DNA of 64,000 bases from Okapia johnstoni (lineage: Eukaryota; Chordata; Mammalia; Artiodactyla; Giraffidae). The DNA lies in the NCBI GenBank assembly GCA_024291935.2, contig CM044315.1, positions 58,254,385 to 58,318,384 of the forward strand. The letters run 5' to 3'. A program made the position numbers and the translations under genes. Below are positions 39,866 to 48,954 of this stretch, piece by piece. The notes under the pieces are model-generated. The model was not told the DNA's origin. It searched no databases and saw only the letters and a list, made by a program, of their open reading frames with translations. The stretch's first letter is position 1. Every line of letters begins with the position of its first letter.

Positions 39866-39874
39866 CCGGAAGTG
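39866..39874 (+). promoter_or_regulatory. ETS/GABP-type site CCGGAAGTG
   Basis: CCGGAAGTG is the classical high-affinity ETS/GABPA motif, common in CpG-island bidirectional promoters. A second TTCCGG half-site follows at 39882-39887 in the opposite sense. Sequence match only. Confidence 0.5.
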
Positions 39875-40003
39875 AAGGGTCTTCCGGGCGGTACTCTGCG
39901 GTGGGGGAGGGGAAGGAGAGAAAGGGGACCGAGGACACCTCGGTAGCCCCTCATCCCGAACAGGACTAGGAGAGGAGAGATGGTTTATGGAGGCTGCACT
40001 TAC

Positions 40004-40064
40004 AGCCGCTGCCGCCGCCGCCACCTCCGCTGCTGCCGCCACCGCCTGAAGAAGCCCCATCCAT
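40004..40064 (-). CDS. MIER1: MIER1 distal alternative exon 1 (Gly/Ser-rich N-terminus), coding part
   Basis: The minus strand reads M-D-G-A-S-S followed by a Gly/Ser run (20 codons plus one base) and ends at the donor GGCT|GTAAGT (GT at 40003-40002). Joined to the exon ending at 35812 (T + TA), the codon becomes TTA and the frame continues into ENVHQMFMFNWF without a stop. This supports the exon pair as the distal MIER1 start. I have a weak memory of a human MIER1 isoform with a similar MDGASSGGGG start. A second ATG, 4 nt downstream, opens a different frame and is not used here. The exon lies in the CpG island shared with DNAI4. The 5' UTR limit is not determined. The tract is GGC/GCA-repeat rich and may vary in length. 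Confidence 0.7.
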
Positions 40065-40235
40065 CCGCCTGCAGCCCGGGAGACTCAGAGCCTGGGTGGG
40101 GCCTGAGGCCCGGGCCGCCCGCCTCCTTCTTCTAGTCGTCGTCCGGAGCTTCCTCTTGCTCCACCAACCCTCTGCCCTCCCCTCCGCCTTCTCCCTCCTC
40201 CTCGGCCTCCAGCCGCCAGCCAACCGCGCGGCCGC

Positions 40236-40430
40236 TTGTTGAGCCAGGGCTCCACCGTCTCCATGACGCCCGGCAAACATTCCCGTGCCTTAGCCGGAGC
40301 CGCTGACGCCGGCTTTGGGGAACAGGGGCTTCAGAAGCAGCGAGGAAAAAGGGTGGTCGACCATTCCCCAGCCAGTCGCCACCATGCCCATCTCTCCAGT
40401 AAACGGCCGCAGGCAGCCGAACGTCGGGGT
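40236..40430 (+). other. Upstream out-of-frame ATG reading frame (relic of the MTPGKHS start of DNAI4)
   Basis: ATGs at 40236 and 40263 share one frame; the second encodes MTPGKHS, which equals the human DNAI4 N-terminus as I recall it. The frame passes through exon 1 to 40430 in phase 0. After splicing to 53752 it would meet TAG at 53782-53784, about 66 residues from 40263. It therefore cannot make DNAI4 with the visible donor. It would act as an upstream frame overlapping the true start. Relative to human, a net indel of +1 or -2 between MTPGKHS and the A.G.R.FR segment would explain this. Confidence 0.6.
40384..40430 (+). CDS. DNAI4: DNAI4 exon 1, coding part from the in-frame ATG
   Basis: The ATG at 40384-40386 has a textbook Kozak context (GCCACCATGC) and opens MPISPVNGRRQPNVG, with GT left to pair with A at 53752 (Val). 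The donor is GGGGT|GTAAGT at 40431. The sequence aligns position for position with MPVSPAGSHKQQNFG in the human protein as I remember it, where that Met is internal (about residue 42). Upstream in the same frame, codons resembling human residues (A.GNRGFR....KGW...PQ.VAT) run back to an in-frame TAG at about 40293-40295, with no ATG between. The human-type start MTPGKHS is present at 40263 but in another frame. I therefore place the start at 40384. Confidence 0.75.
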
Positions 40431-40929
40431 GTAAGTTCGGACGCTAAAACTTGAGTCCATCCCCTTGGGTACCGGAGGGAACCCTCTTAGAACTTACCTC
40501 TTCATCTGTGTTGAGTCAGCAACCTTGTAAACTCCGAGGTGGCAATGTCTCCTTCCTTGGCATAGTACAGCCTTTTCCAAACCCTTTTGAGAAAAGACCT
40601 AGTTTGTTTAGAACCACCGTTCCTCCTGGCACTCCTGGTGTGGTGGTTTTTTTCTCTCCAACTTGTTGCCTTAAAGCTGTACCCAGATGTTCAATCTCTC
40701 AGTTTCTGTGAGCCACCAGACTGAACATTACTATGCTCTGTTGTCGAGGGTTTTTTTATGCCTTCTCCTCATACCATCCTGCCTTAAAACTCATTCCAGC
40801 TTACAACCTTGTGTTGTTCTGCAGCAGTTGGATGAAGGGCTGGACAGAAGCCCACAGCTTTACAGTTGTCTCACTTAAAACTTCAAATGGTCGCTTATTC
40901 TATCTATTCCACTAAAATTTCCTAATTGA

Positions 40930-42485
40930 CTCATTCTTCCACACTTCCAGATCACTTTTGTTCTCTCTTCTCAAACCCTCAGCATCTCCCCTCTGCAATC
41001 TCTTCCAGCTCAGCTAATATTTCTTGAGCAGAACTTGTTTGAAAGGTGTTGGGAATCTTCTTTTTTGTCTTGAATATGGTACTCAGGTTTTTGTCCATCC
41101 TGAAACGTGAAAGTGTTAGTTACTCAGTCGTGTCCGACTCTTTCGTCATCTTATGGACTGCAGCCGCCAGGCTCCTCTGTCCAGTGGAATTCTACAGGCA
41201 AGAATACTGGAGTGGGTAGCCATTCCCTTCTTTAGGGCATCTTCCCAACCCAGGGATCAAACCCAGGTCTGCGTTGCAGGCAGATTCTTTACCATCTGAG
41301 CCACCAGGTCCATCCTACCCCTCCACTAAAAACAGCTTGAGTGAAGGTCAGCAATAACTGTCCAGCCAAGTGTAATGGCCATTTCTGTTTCTTAACTCAC
41401 CCATCAACAGCTTTGATCTAATTTACCACTTCCTGAGTTTTGAATCACTTCATTTGGTTTCTGGGACACCACTCTCCCCTAATTCTCCCCTTGCTTTATG
41501 CCTACTCCTTTTCAAAATACTTTGCTGTTACCTCTTCAGTCTCGCCCATATCTAAATATTGGAATGTTGATGGGGTCAGTCAGTCTTAGAACCTTTTCTC
41601 TTCACTCTTGTTTTTTGCCTTTAAAAATTACCCATTTGCTCACAGTTTACAAGTTTATCTCTCCAGCCAATACCTCTCCCAAGAAAACAGGCTTAAAATC
41701 AGATAGCTGCACTTAAAAGTTAATGGGCATCTCAAAATTCATATTTAAAACTGAACTTATTTTCCCCTCTAATTAAATCTGCAGTCTCCCATTTCAGTAA
41801 ATGACAATTTCCACTCTTCAGTTACTCAGTAAAAAACCTTAGTTTACCTTTGACATCTCAATGCCCCCATCCACCAGTAGTTTCTACCATCTCTGCCTGC
41901 AAAATAAGTCCAGACTACCACTCCAGTGTCACTAACTGTCACATTGCAGTAAACTCCTAAATGGTCTCTTTGCCATCACCTTCATTCAACATAGTAATCA
42001 CTGTGGCTCTTCTCAAAAGTCTCTGATTCGTCCCACTTCACTCAGAGTAATAGCTCATCCTCTGTAGGCCACACAGGATCTCACCTTGGACTCTTCCCCT
42101 TGGCTAGTTATACTCTGTATTGTTCCACAACAATGTCAACACCTTTTCCCACTTCAAGGCCTCTTCAACAGCATTTGCTGTTCTTTGGAATATTGTACCC
42201 TTAGTCATTTCATAATTCATTTGTTTTCTTCAGCCGTCACTTTATCAAAGAGTCCTTCTCTAACTACCCAACATTAAATAATATACTCTTCCCAGTACTT
42301 CCAGTTCGTCAACTTGCTTTATTGTTCTTCACAAAGTTTATTGTTTGCTATATTATATACTTTTTTGTTAATCAGTTTTCATCCAAACTATGATATACTC
42401 CGTGAAGACAGAGGTTTTTGTTTTCTTCACTGCTGTTGCCTAGACTGAAGATGATAAATATTTGCTGGCAGCAAACAAATGAGTG
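40930..42485 (+). mobile_element. L2 LINE 3' region (ancient), split by a SINE
   Basis: L2 sense order is recognisable: AAACTGAACTTATTTTCCCC, GTCTCCCATTTCAGTAAATG, CTTAGTTTACCTTTGACATC, TTCAACAGCATTTGCTGTTC, CAAAGAGTCCTTCTCTAACT and the terminal TTCACTGCTGTTGCCTAG. Interrupted by the Bov-tA at 41105-41313. Confidence 0.7.
41105..41313 (-). mobile_element. Bov-tA SINE inserted in L2
   Basis: Reverse Bov-tA: TTACTCAGTCGTGTCCGACT, AAGAATACTGGAGTGGGTAG, TGAGCCACCAGG. Confidence 0.92.
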
Positions 42486-42581
42486 TAATATATACTTTAG
42501 TAACATTGGTTACTGCTTATCTTGTCTGTTTTTTTTTACTTGTTGGTATGGAAATCTCAAAATTAAGTCGATTTCATGTAA

Positions 42582-44694
42582 ATTCTTCAGTTCAGATGCT
42601 TAGTTGTGTCCGACTCTTTGCGACCCCATGAGCTGCAGCACACCAGGCCTCCCTGTCCAACACCAACTCCCAGAGCCCACCCAAACTCATGTCCATTGAG
42701 TCGATGATGCCATCCAACCATCTCATCCTCTGTCATCCCCTTCTCCTCCTGCCCTCAATCTTACCCAGCATCACTGTCTTTTCAAATGAGTCAGCTCTTC
42801 GAATCAGGTGGCCAAAGTATTGGAGTTTCAGCTTCAATATCAAACCTTCCAATGAACACCCAGGACTGATCTCTTTAGGATGGACTGGTTGGATCTCCTT
42901 GCAGTCCAAGGGACTCTCAAGAGTCTTCTCCAACACCACAGTTCAAAAGCATCAATTCTTCGGCGTTCAGGTTTCCTTATAGTCCAACTCTCACAACCAT
43001 ATATGACTACTGGAAAAACCATAGCCTTGACTAGGTGGACCTTTGTTGGCAAAGTAATGTTTCTGCTTTTTAATATGGTGTCTAGGTTGGCCATAACTTT
43101 CCTGCAAAGGAGTAAGCTTCTTTTAATTTTATGGCTGCAATCACCATCTGCAGTGATTTTGGAGCCCCCCAAAATAAAGTCTTTCACTGTTTCTGCTGTT
43201 TCCCCATCTATTTGCCATGAATCGATGGGACCAGATGCCATGATCTTAGTTTTCTGAATGTTGAGCTTTAAGCCAACCTTTTCACTCTCCTCTTTCACTT
43301 TCATCAAGAGGCTCTTTAGTTCCTCTTCACTTTCTGCCATAAGGGTAGTGTCATCTGCATATCTGAGGTTATTGATATTTCTCCCGGCAATCTTGATTCC
43401 AGCTTGTGCTTCCTCCAGCCCAGCGTTTCTCATGATGTACTCTGCATATAAGTTAAATAAGCAGGGTGACAATATACAGCCTTGACATACTCCTTTTCCT
43501 ATTTGGAACCAGTCTGTTGTTCCATGTCCAGTTCTAACTGTTGCTTCCTGACCTGCATACAGGTTTCTCAAGAGGCAGGTCAGGTGGTCTGATATTCCCA
43601 TCTCTTTCAGAATTTTCCACAGTTTATTGTGATCCACACAGTCAAAGGCTTTGACATAGTCAATAAAGCAGAAATAGATGTTTTTCTGGAACTCTCTTGC
43701 TTTTTTCTGGTACATCTCTTGCAGATGTTGGCAATTTGATCTCTGATTCCTCTGCCTTTTCTAAATTCAGCTTGATCATCTGGAAGTTCACGGTTCGTGT
43801 ACTGTTGAAGCCTGGCTTGGAGAATTTTGAGCATTACTTTACTAGCGTGTGAGATGAGTGCAATTATGCAGTAGTTTGAACATTCTTTGGCATTGCCTTT
43901 CTTTGGGATTGGAATGAAAACTGACCTTTTCCAGTCCTGTGGCCACTGCTGAGTTTTCCAAATTTGCTGGCATATTGAGTGCAGCACTTTCACAGCATCA
44001 TCTTTCAGGATTTGAAATAGCTCAACTGGAATTCCATCACCTCCACTAGCTTTGTTTGTAGTGATGCATCCTAAGGCCCGCTTGACTTCACATTCCAGAA
44101 TGTCTGGCTCAAGGTGAGTGATTACACCACCGTGATTAACTGGGTCATGAAAATCTTTTTTGTACAGTTCTTCTGTATATTCTTGCCACCTCTTCTTAAT
44201 ATCTTCTGCTTCTGTCAGATCCATACCATTTCTGTCCTTTACTGAGCCCATCTTTGCATGAAATGTTCCCTTGGTATCTCTAATTTTCTTGAAGAGATCT
44301 CTAGTCTATCCCATTCTATTGTTTTCCTCTATTTCTTTGCATTGATCGCTGAGAAAGGCTTTCTTATCTCTCCTTGCTGTTCTTTGTAACTCTGCATTCA
44401 AAAGGGAATATCTTTCCTTTTCTCCTTTGCTTTTCATTTCTCTTCTTTTTGCAGCTATTTGTAAGGCCTCCTCAGACAGCCGTTTTGCTTTTTTGCATTT
44501 CTTTTTCTTGGGGATGGTCTTGATCCCTGTCTTCTGTACAGTGTCACAAACCTCTGCCTATGGTTCATCAGGCACTCTGTCAGATCTGTCCCCTTAAATC
44601 TATTTGTCACTTCCATTGTATAATCATAAGGGATTTGATTTAGGTCATACCTGAATGGTTTAGTGGTTTTCAACACTTTCTTCAATTTAAATTC
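42582..44694 (-). mobile_element. BovB (RTE-clade) LINE, 5'-truncated, 2.1 kb, with reverse-transcriptase remnants
   Basis: This minus-strand copy ends at about 42582 with the BovB 3' motif. Its decayed coding region is spread over three frames: about 44685-44455, 44251-43607 and 43715-42840. The middle part has the RT N-terminal region (ALGCITTNKASGGDGIP). The last part has FIDYVKAFDCVDHNKLW, GVCQGCILSPCLFNLY and the catalytic RYADDTTLMAE motif. At least two frame changes, at about 43.6-43.7 kb and between 44.25 and 44.45 kb, prevent one continuous protein. The endonuclease region is missing by 5' truncation. BovB is an RTE-type retrotransposon known for horizontal transfer into ruminants. 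The copy is antisense in DNAI4 intron 1 and is dead. Confidence 0.95.
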
Positions 44695-44815
44695 TTAAAA
44701 GGTCATAAAACTCTCATAGTACCTGAGGGAGTGTTAGAAAAATTCCCTTGGGGATTTCTTAAACAATGACATATTCATGGGAGATTACCTGTTAAGGAAA
44801 GAGTACGGTGGGAGA

Positions 44816-44950
44816 TGGACACTGACTTGACTCAAAGAACATGAGTTTGAGCAAGCTCTGGGAATTGATGATGGACAGGGAAGTATGGCGTGCTGCAGTC
44901 CATGGGGTCACAAAGAGTTGGACATAACTGAGTGACTGAATTGAACTGGG
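44816..44950 (+). mobile_element. BovB LINE 3' end fragment
   Basis: CATGAGTTTGAGCAAGCTCT, GATGATGGACAGGGAAGTAT and GTTGGACATAACTGAGTGAC. It lies about 120 bp from the opposed BovB copy, so the two form a near-inverted arrangement. Confidence 0.88.
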
Positions 44951-45194
44951 CTGGGAGATAGGAAGTAGCATAACCTTCACTTTTTGAGGTAGCCATATTA
45001 TCTAATTAAAAACAAAATTTCATACATAATAAAGTTTACAACCATTGATTTGACCTAATATATTGTTTCTCATCTTTCTCAGTTTAGGATTTAATACTGA
45101 TCTCAGAAAGGATCTCATGAAATATGTATTTTTCAATTTTTCACTTTCCCACTCCAGTTTTTCCTATATTGGGTCTTTCCTATTGGCTTAGCAA

Positions 45195-45860
45195 TACAGA
45201 TTTTCCTCAGCTTACCATGAGCTTATTTCCCAGTAAACCCATCATAAGTTGAAAATATCATTAAGTAGAAAATGGACTTAATACACTGAGCCTACCAAAC
45301 ATCATGGGCACAAGTGCTAAGTCACTTCAGTCGTCTGACTCTTTGTGACCCTATAGACTGTTGCCCTCCAGGCTCCTCTGTCCATGGAATTCTCCAGGCA
45401 AGAATACTGGAGTGAGTAGCCATTCCCTTCTCCAGGGGATCTTCCTGACCCAGGGATCAAACCCCAGTATCCTGCATTGCAGGCAGTTTCTTTACCATCA
45501 GAGCCAACAGGGAAGCATATTTATCATAGCCTACCTTAAACATGCTCTGAACACTTACATTAGCCAATAGTTAGACTAAACCATCTAACACAAAGTCTAG
45601 TTCATAATAAAGTGTTGAATATCTCATATAGTTTATTGAATACTGTACTGAAAATTAAATAAATGATTGTGTGGGTACAGAATGGTTGTATTTGTTGCCT
45701 CCCCTTGTGATTGCATGATTGACTGGCAGCTGTGGAAGTATCATTTTATATTGTTGGCCCAGGAAAAGAAATTCAAAGTAGGATTTCTAATGAACATGTA
45801 TCACATTCACAGCATTGTAAAGTCGAAAAATCATAGTTTGGGGATTGGCTGTATTGGACA
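45195..45860. mobile_element. Tigger-like (TcMar) non-autonomous DNA element, split by a SINE
   Basis: Left part TACCATGAGCTTATTTCCCA, AACCCATCATAAGTTGAAAA and right part AATAAAGTGTTGAATATCTC, TTATTGAATACTGTACTGAA, GTAAAGTCGAAAAATCATAG resemble a mammalian Tigger-family non-autonomous element. The two parts are one element interrupted by the Bov-tA at about 45303-45520. Confidence 0.65.
45303..45520 (-). mobile_element. Bov-tA SINE inserted in a Tigger-like element
   Basis: Reverse Bov-tA with TCAGTCGTCTGACTCTTTGT, AAGAATACTGGAGTGAGTAG and the end CAACAGGGAAGC. Confidence 0.92.
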
Positions 45861-47204
45861 GTCTTCCACTGTGGTGGAAAAAAAAAAAGCACTAGTGCTT
45901 CTTCAATGCTTTTATCTCACTTCTTTGCTCAGTTTATTTATTCATTTCCTTTTGATTTGAGTGGGCGAGGGGGAGAGTAGTTTTTATCTGTTCTTGTATG
46001 TTACTCACTCTTTGCATTAGGATCTTTAGCATGTTAATCATAATTATTTTAAATTCCCAGTCCTAACAATTCCAAAATCTCTGCCATATCTGTTGTGGCT
46101 CAAATGCTTGTTTCTTCAGACTGCTTTATGCCTTTTGGTATGCCGTGTATTTTGTTGAAAGCTAAACATGTTGCATCAGGTAATATGAACTGAGGTAAGT
46201 AAGCACTTAGTGTGAAGTTTTACGTTTATTTGCTGAGGAAGCAGGTTGTTTACTGTAGCTGTAGGTTTCCGAGACTTCAGTTTCCTCTAGTGTCCTGGTT
46301 TTTCTGTCTCCTCTGGTTTTTAGGTTTCCCTAGAGACTCCTGCTTAGAGTCTGAGCCTTGTAGTTCTTCCCATTGTAATCCCCTGTTATTATACAGAAGC
46401 CCTGTTGATGTGGTAAAATGTGCTGGGAGATAATGGGAAGGCAGAGAGAAATGTGCCTTAATCCTGTGATTAGGTCTTAATCTTTTAGTTGGCCTTTTTC
46501 CCTGGGCCATGACTTTCATAAGTAATTCTCAGAATTTTTTTTTTTAGGTGGAACAAGGTTAGATGCATTTCAAGTAAGGTATTTCCCTTTCCCCATGTTG
46601 CTTAGGCTCTGGTAAAATGGTTTTCCTTGAGGGCAGGCCTTTGTTAAGGATAACTGAACATTCTATTTATATTTCAGAATGGTTACTTCCTGTCCCTCTG
46701 CTGAAACTATCAGGTAGTTTTACTCTGAGCTTCATCATGGGAGCTTGCTGTAGCTCCTGAAGGTAAAACTTGATTAAAGTCTGGGGGCCTCTCTAAGGCT
46801 GGGCCCCCAGCAATTTTTCCTCTTGAATTAGTCTACACTCATTTTTCAGCAATTAGGCTACTGCCTGTTAGGTTTTCCTTCCACTTGTTAGCTCTAGTGA
46901 CAGTTTCAGTAAGTTGTGATTCTGTTATTCCTACATCCCTTTTAGTACAGGGGTTTGCATATAACCTCAATTCTCTGATGGGTCTAAGAAGACCCATTGA
47001 TTTTCAGTTTGCTAAGCCTTTTTCTTGTAAGTACTGGATGTATGTCTTTTGCAGCCTTTACATGTCAAACCATAAACCACATGTATCTGTGTTTACTCTT
47101 TAATCTTTGCATTCTGTTGTCTCCATTGCTGTATGAAAATTACTGAGAAGTCAATAATGAGTAACCTAAAGATGTCAAAAGTCACCGAATTCAATGGGCT
47201 TTCT

Positions 47205-47550
47205 TTTTACCTCTCATAGCATTTAACAATATCAATCTTCCCCCTCTTTAACCCTGAACCAACCTTGAAATGGTTCACTTATTACTGGGCTAGGTGCCTT
47301 TTTTCTAGTTTTACTTTCTACTTCCAGTTTTTCTCCTTGGCCCTATTACCTTCTCTTTGTAGCTCTAGGTTTTTTTTTTGGAACTCAGTTCATTTACCAT
47401 CTCCATGAAAGTTTCTCAAATCTGTATCTCTAGTTCTCACTTCTGTTCCTTAAAATTCACTTTCCTCTTGATTTTCAACTGCTACCAAAAAACTCCACCA
47501 GATTAGCACTCTTAATATCTAAAATTGAACATGTCTACAACTTAACTTCT
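47205..47550 (+). mobile_element. L2-like fragment (tentative)
   Basis: Pyrimidine-rich sequence with AAATCTGTATCTCTAGTTCT and AAATTGAACATGTCTACAAC resembles the L2 3' region; highly diverged. Confidence 0.45.
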
Positions 47551-47569
47551 TATTGTGCTTTAGAAATAA

Positions 47570-47720
47570 AGGCTAATTTAATCATGACCTTAACTTTATG
47601 AGGCCAGTACTATTATTAACCTTAATTTATATATGAAGAAAGAAACAGATTAAGAAACTTGCTCAGGAACACATAGTCTGTGAATTATTGGATGAGTTTG
47701 GGCATTTAAATTGACCTCTC
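47570..47720 (+). repeat. MIR SINE (diverged)
   Basis: AGGCCAGTACTATTATTAAC, then AACAGATTAAGAAACTTGCT follow MIR order. Confidence 0.65.
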
Positions 47721-48051
47721 TAAGTTTGTTCACATGTAAAACATGGCAATTAAATATCCAATAAGTTATTATAAGAATTGAATTAGGGTGGTGATCATTT
47801 TTAATGTATAGAAATGCTGACTCAGCCTCCAATTAAAATAAATAAATTTTTTAAAAAGTAGAAAAAAGAAATGCTGAATCATAATATTGTGCTCCTAGAA
47901 CTAACAAAGTGGTGTAGGTAAATTATACTTCCATTTTTAAAGGGTGAAATAAGTAAAAGAATTGAATTACAAAAATAAGTGGAAGTACTTTGAAGTTTAA
48001 ATGTTAATCAGCATAGTTATTATCAGTTACAGAGTCCTATTAGTTATGCAG

Positions 48052-48276
48052 GGCTTCCCAGGTGGCGCTAGCAGTAAAGAACCTGCCTGCCAGTGCAGGA
48101 GACATGAGAGACACAAGTTCAATCCTGTGTCAGGAAGATTCCCTGGAGGAGGGCATGGCAACACACTCCAGTATTCTTGCCTGGAGAATCCCATGGACAC
48201 AGGAGCCTGGTGGGCTACAGTCCATAGGGTTGCAAAGAGTTGGACATGACAAGCAACTTAGCATGCATGCAAGCAT
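48052..48276 (+). mobile_element. Bov-tA SINE, near full length
   Basis: Starts GGGCTTCCCAGGTGGCGCTA, passes GGAGGAGGGCATGGCAACAC and ends near TTAGCATGCATGCAAGCA. Confidence 0.95.
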
Positions 48277-48745
48277 TAGTTCTGTATCTGCTGTGTTTTA
48301 AGGGTATTTGGACTGTGTTTTAATTGAGTATGGTAAGAAACAGACACAGAAAGAACTACCATAAAGGAAGAAGTTTGTTTGTTTTTAATACTCATAGATC
48401 CCTAAAACCAGGAGGCATGGCATGCCGAACCACATAGAGGGGCACGTGAAGTGGCACCAGGGCCAGGCAGGATGTAGAACTAGCAAGAGGAAAACCTGGG
48501 CAAGAAGCTTTATTGTGGTTTCCATGGCAGGGAATGGACAAACCAGAATAAGCAGATGTAGGAATAGCTTGTTTGAATAATTTCAAAGGCTCTGGGTATC
48601 GGGCCTATCCTTAGGTTTCTGGTTCCTGTCCTTGCACTGATTACTGCAAGTGGATAGTGACCCAGAGAGTGAGGTCTCTAAGAGCCTGTGGAAGGAGGAG
48701 GTTGAGGGTTTGGACTCTGGATTGATTGGTTTGCATATAAATAGT

Positions 48746-48954
48746 GTGTGCATGGTAAGTTGCTTTAGTCATGTCCATCTGTGCAACCCTATGGACTTTA
48801 GCCCGCCAGGCTCCTCTGTCCATGGGATTCTCCAGGCAAGAATACTGGGGTACATTGCCGTGCCCTCCTCCAGGGGATCTTCTGGATCCAGGGATGGAAC
48901 CTGAGTCTCTTTTGTCTCCTGCATTTGCAGCCATGTTCTTCACCTGGGAAGCCA
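48746..48954 (-). mobile_element. Bov-tA SINE
   Basis: Reverse Bov-tA: GTAAGTTGCTTTAGTCATGT, CCGCCAGGCTCCTCTGTCCA and the terminal TTCACCTGGGAAGCC. Confidence 0.92.

Larger units (their letters stand above)
34302..40003 (-). other. MIER1: MIER1 region between alternative first exons
   Basis: Apart from the exon at 35736-35812, I see no coding exon. From 36.7 kb it holds a CHR SINE, a Bov-tA, a CA repeat, an L2/CR1-like reverse-transcriptase remnant at 38794-38940 and a MIR-like piece before the CpG island. Confidence 0.75.
39600..40470. promoter_or_regulatory. CpG island / bidirectional promoter of MIER1 (distal) and DNAI4
   Basis: This block is strongly GC- and CpG-rich against AT-rich flanks. 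It contains the distal MIER1 first exon on the minus strand and DNAI4 exon 1 on the plus strand, with start codons at 40064 and 40384. There is no TATA box in the 320 bp between them, which is typical of CpG bidirectional promoters. The actual transcription starts cannot be placed from the sequence. Several long open frames on both strands here are by-products of GC-rich, stop-poor sequence. Confidence 0.85.

Noticed and set aside
39390..40060. Several 104-173 codon frames on both strands in the 40-kb CpG island
   Set aside because: Mutually overlapping low-complexity translations from GC-rich DNA. Only the MDGASS frame (minus) and the MPISP frame (plus) connect in phase to real exons.
40200..40400. 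RFX X-box for DNAI4 in the shared promoter
   Set aside because: Candidates such as GTCTCCATGACG match the X-box too poorly on both half-sites.
42880..43485. Plus-strand open frames of 125 and 75 codons
   Set aside because: Antisense shadows of the BovB coding region.
42840..44251. 291- and 214-codon minus-strand frames as a possible host gene
   Set aside because: They are pieces of BovB reverse transcriptase with frame breaks, not a host gene.
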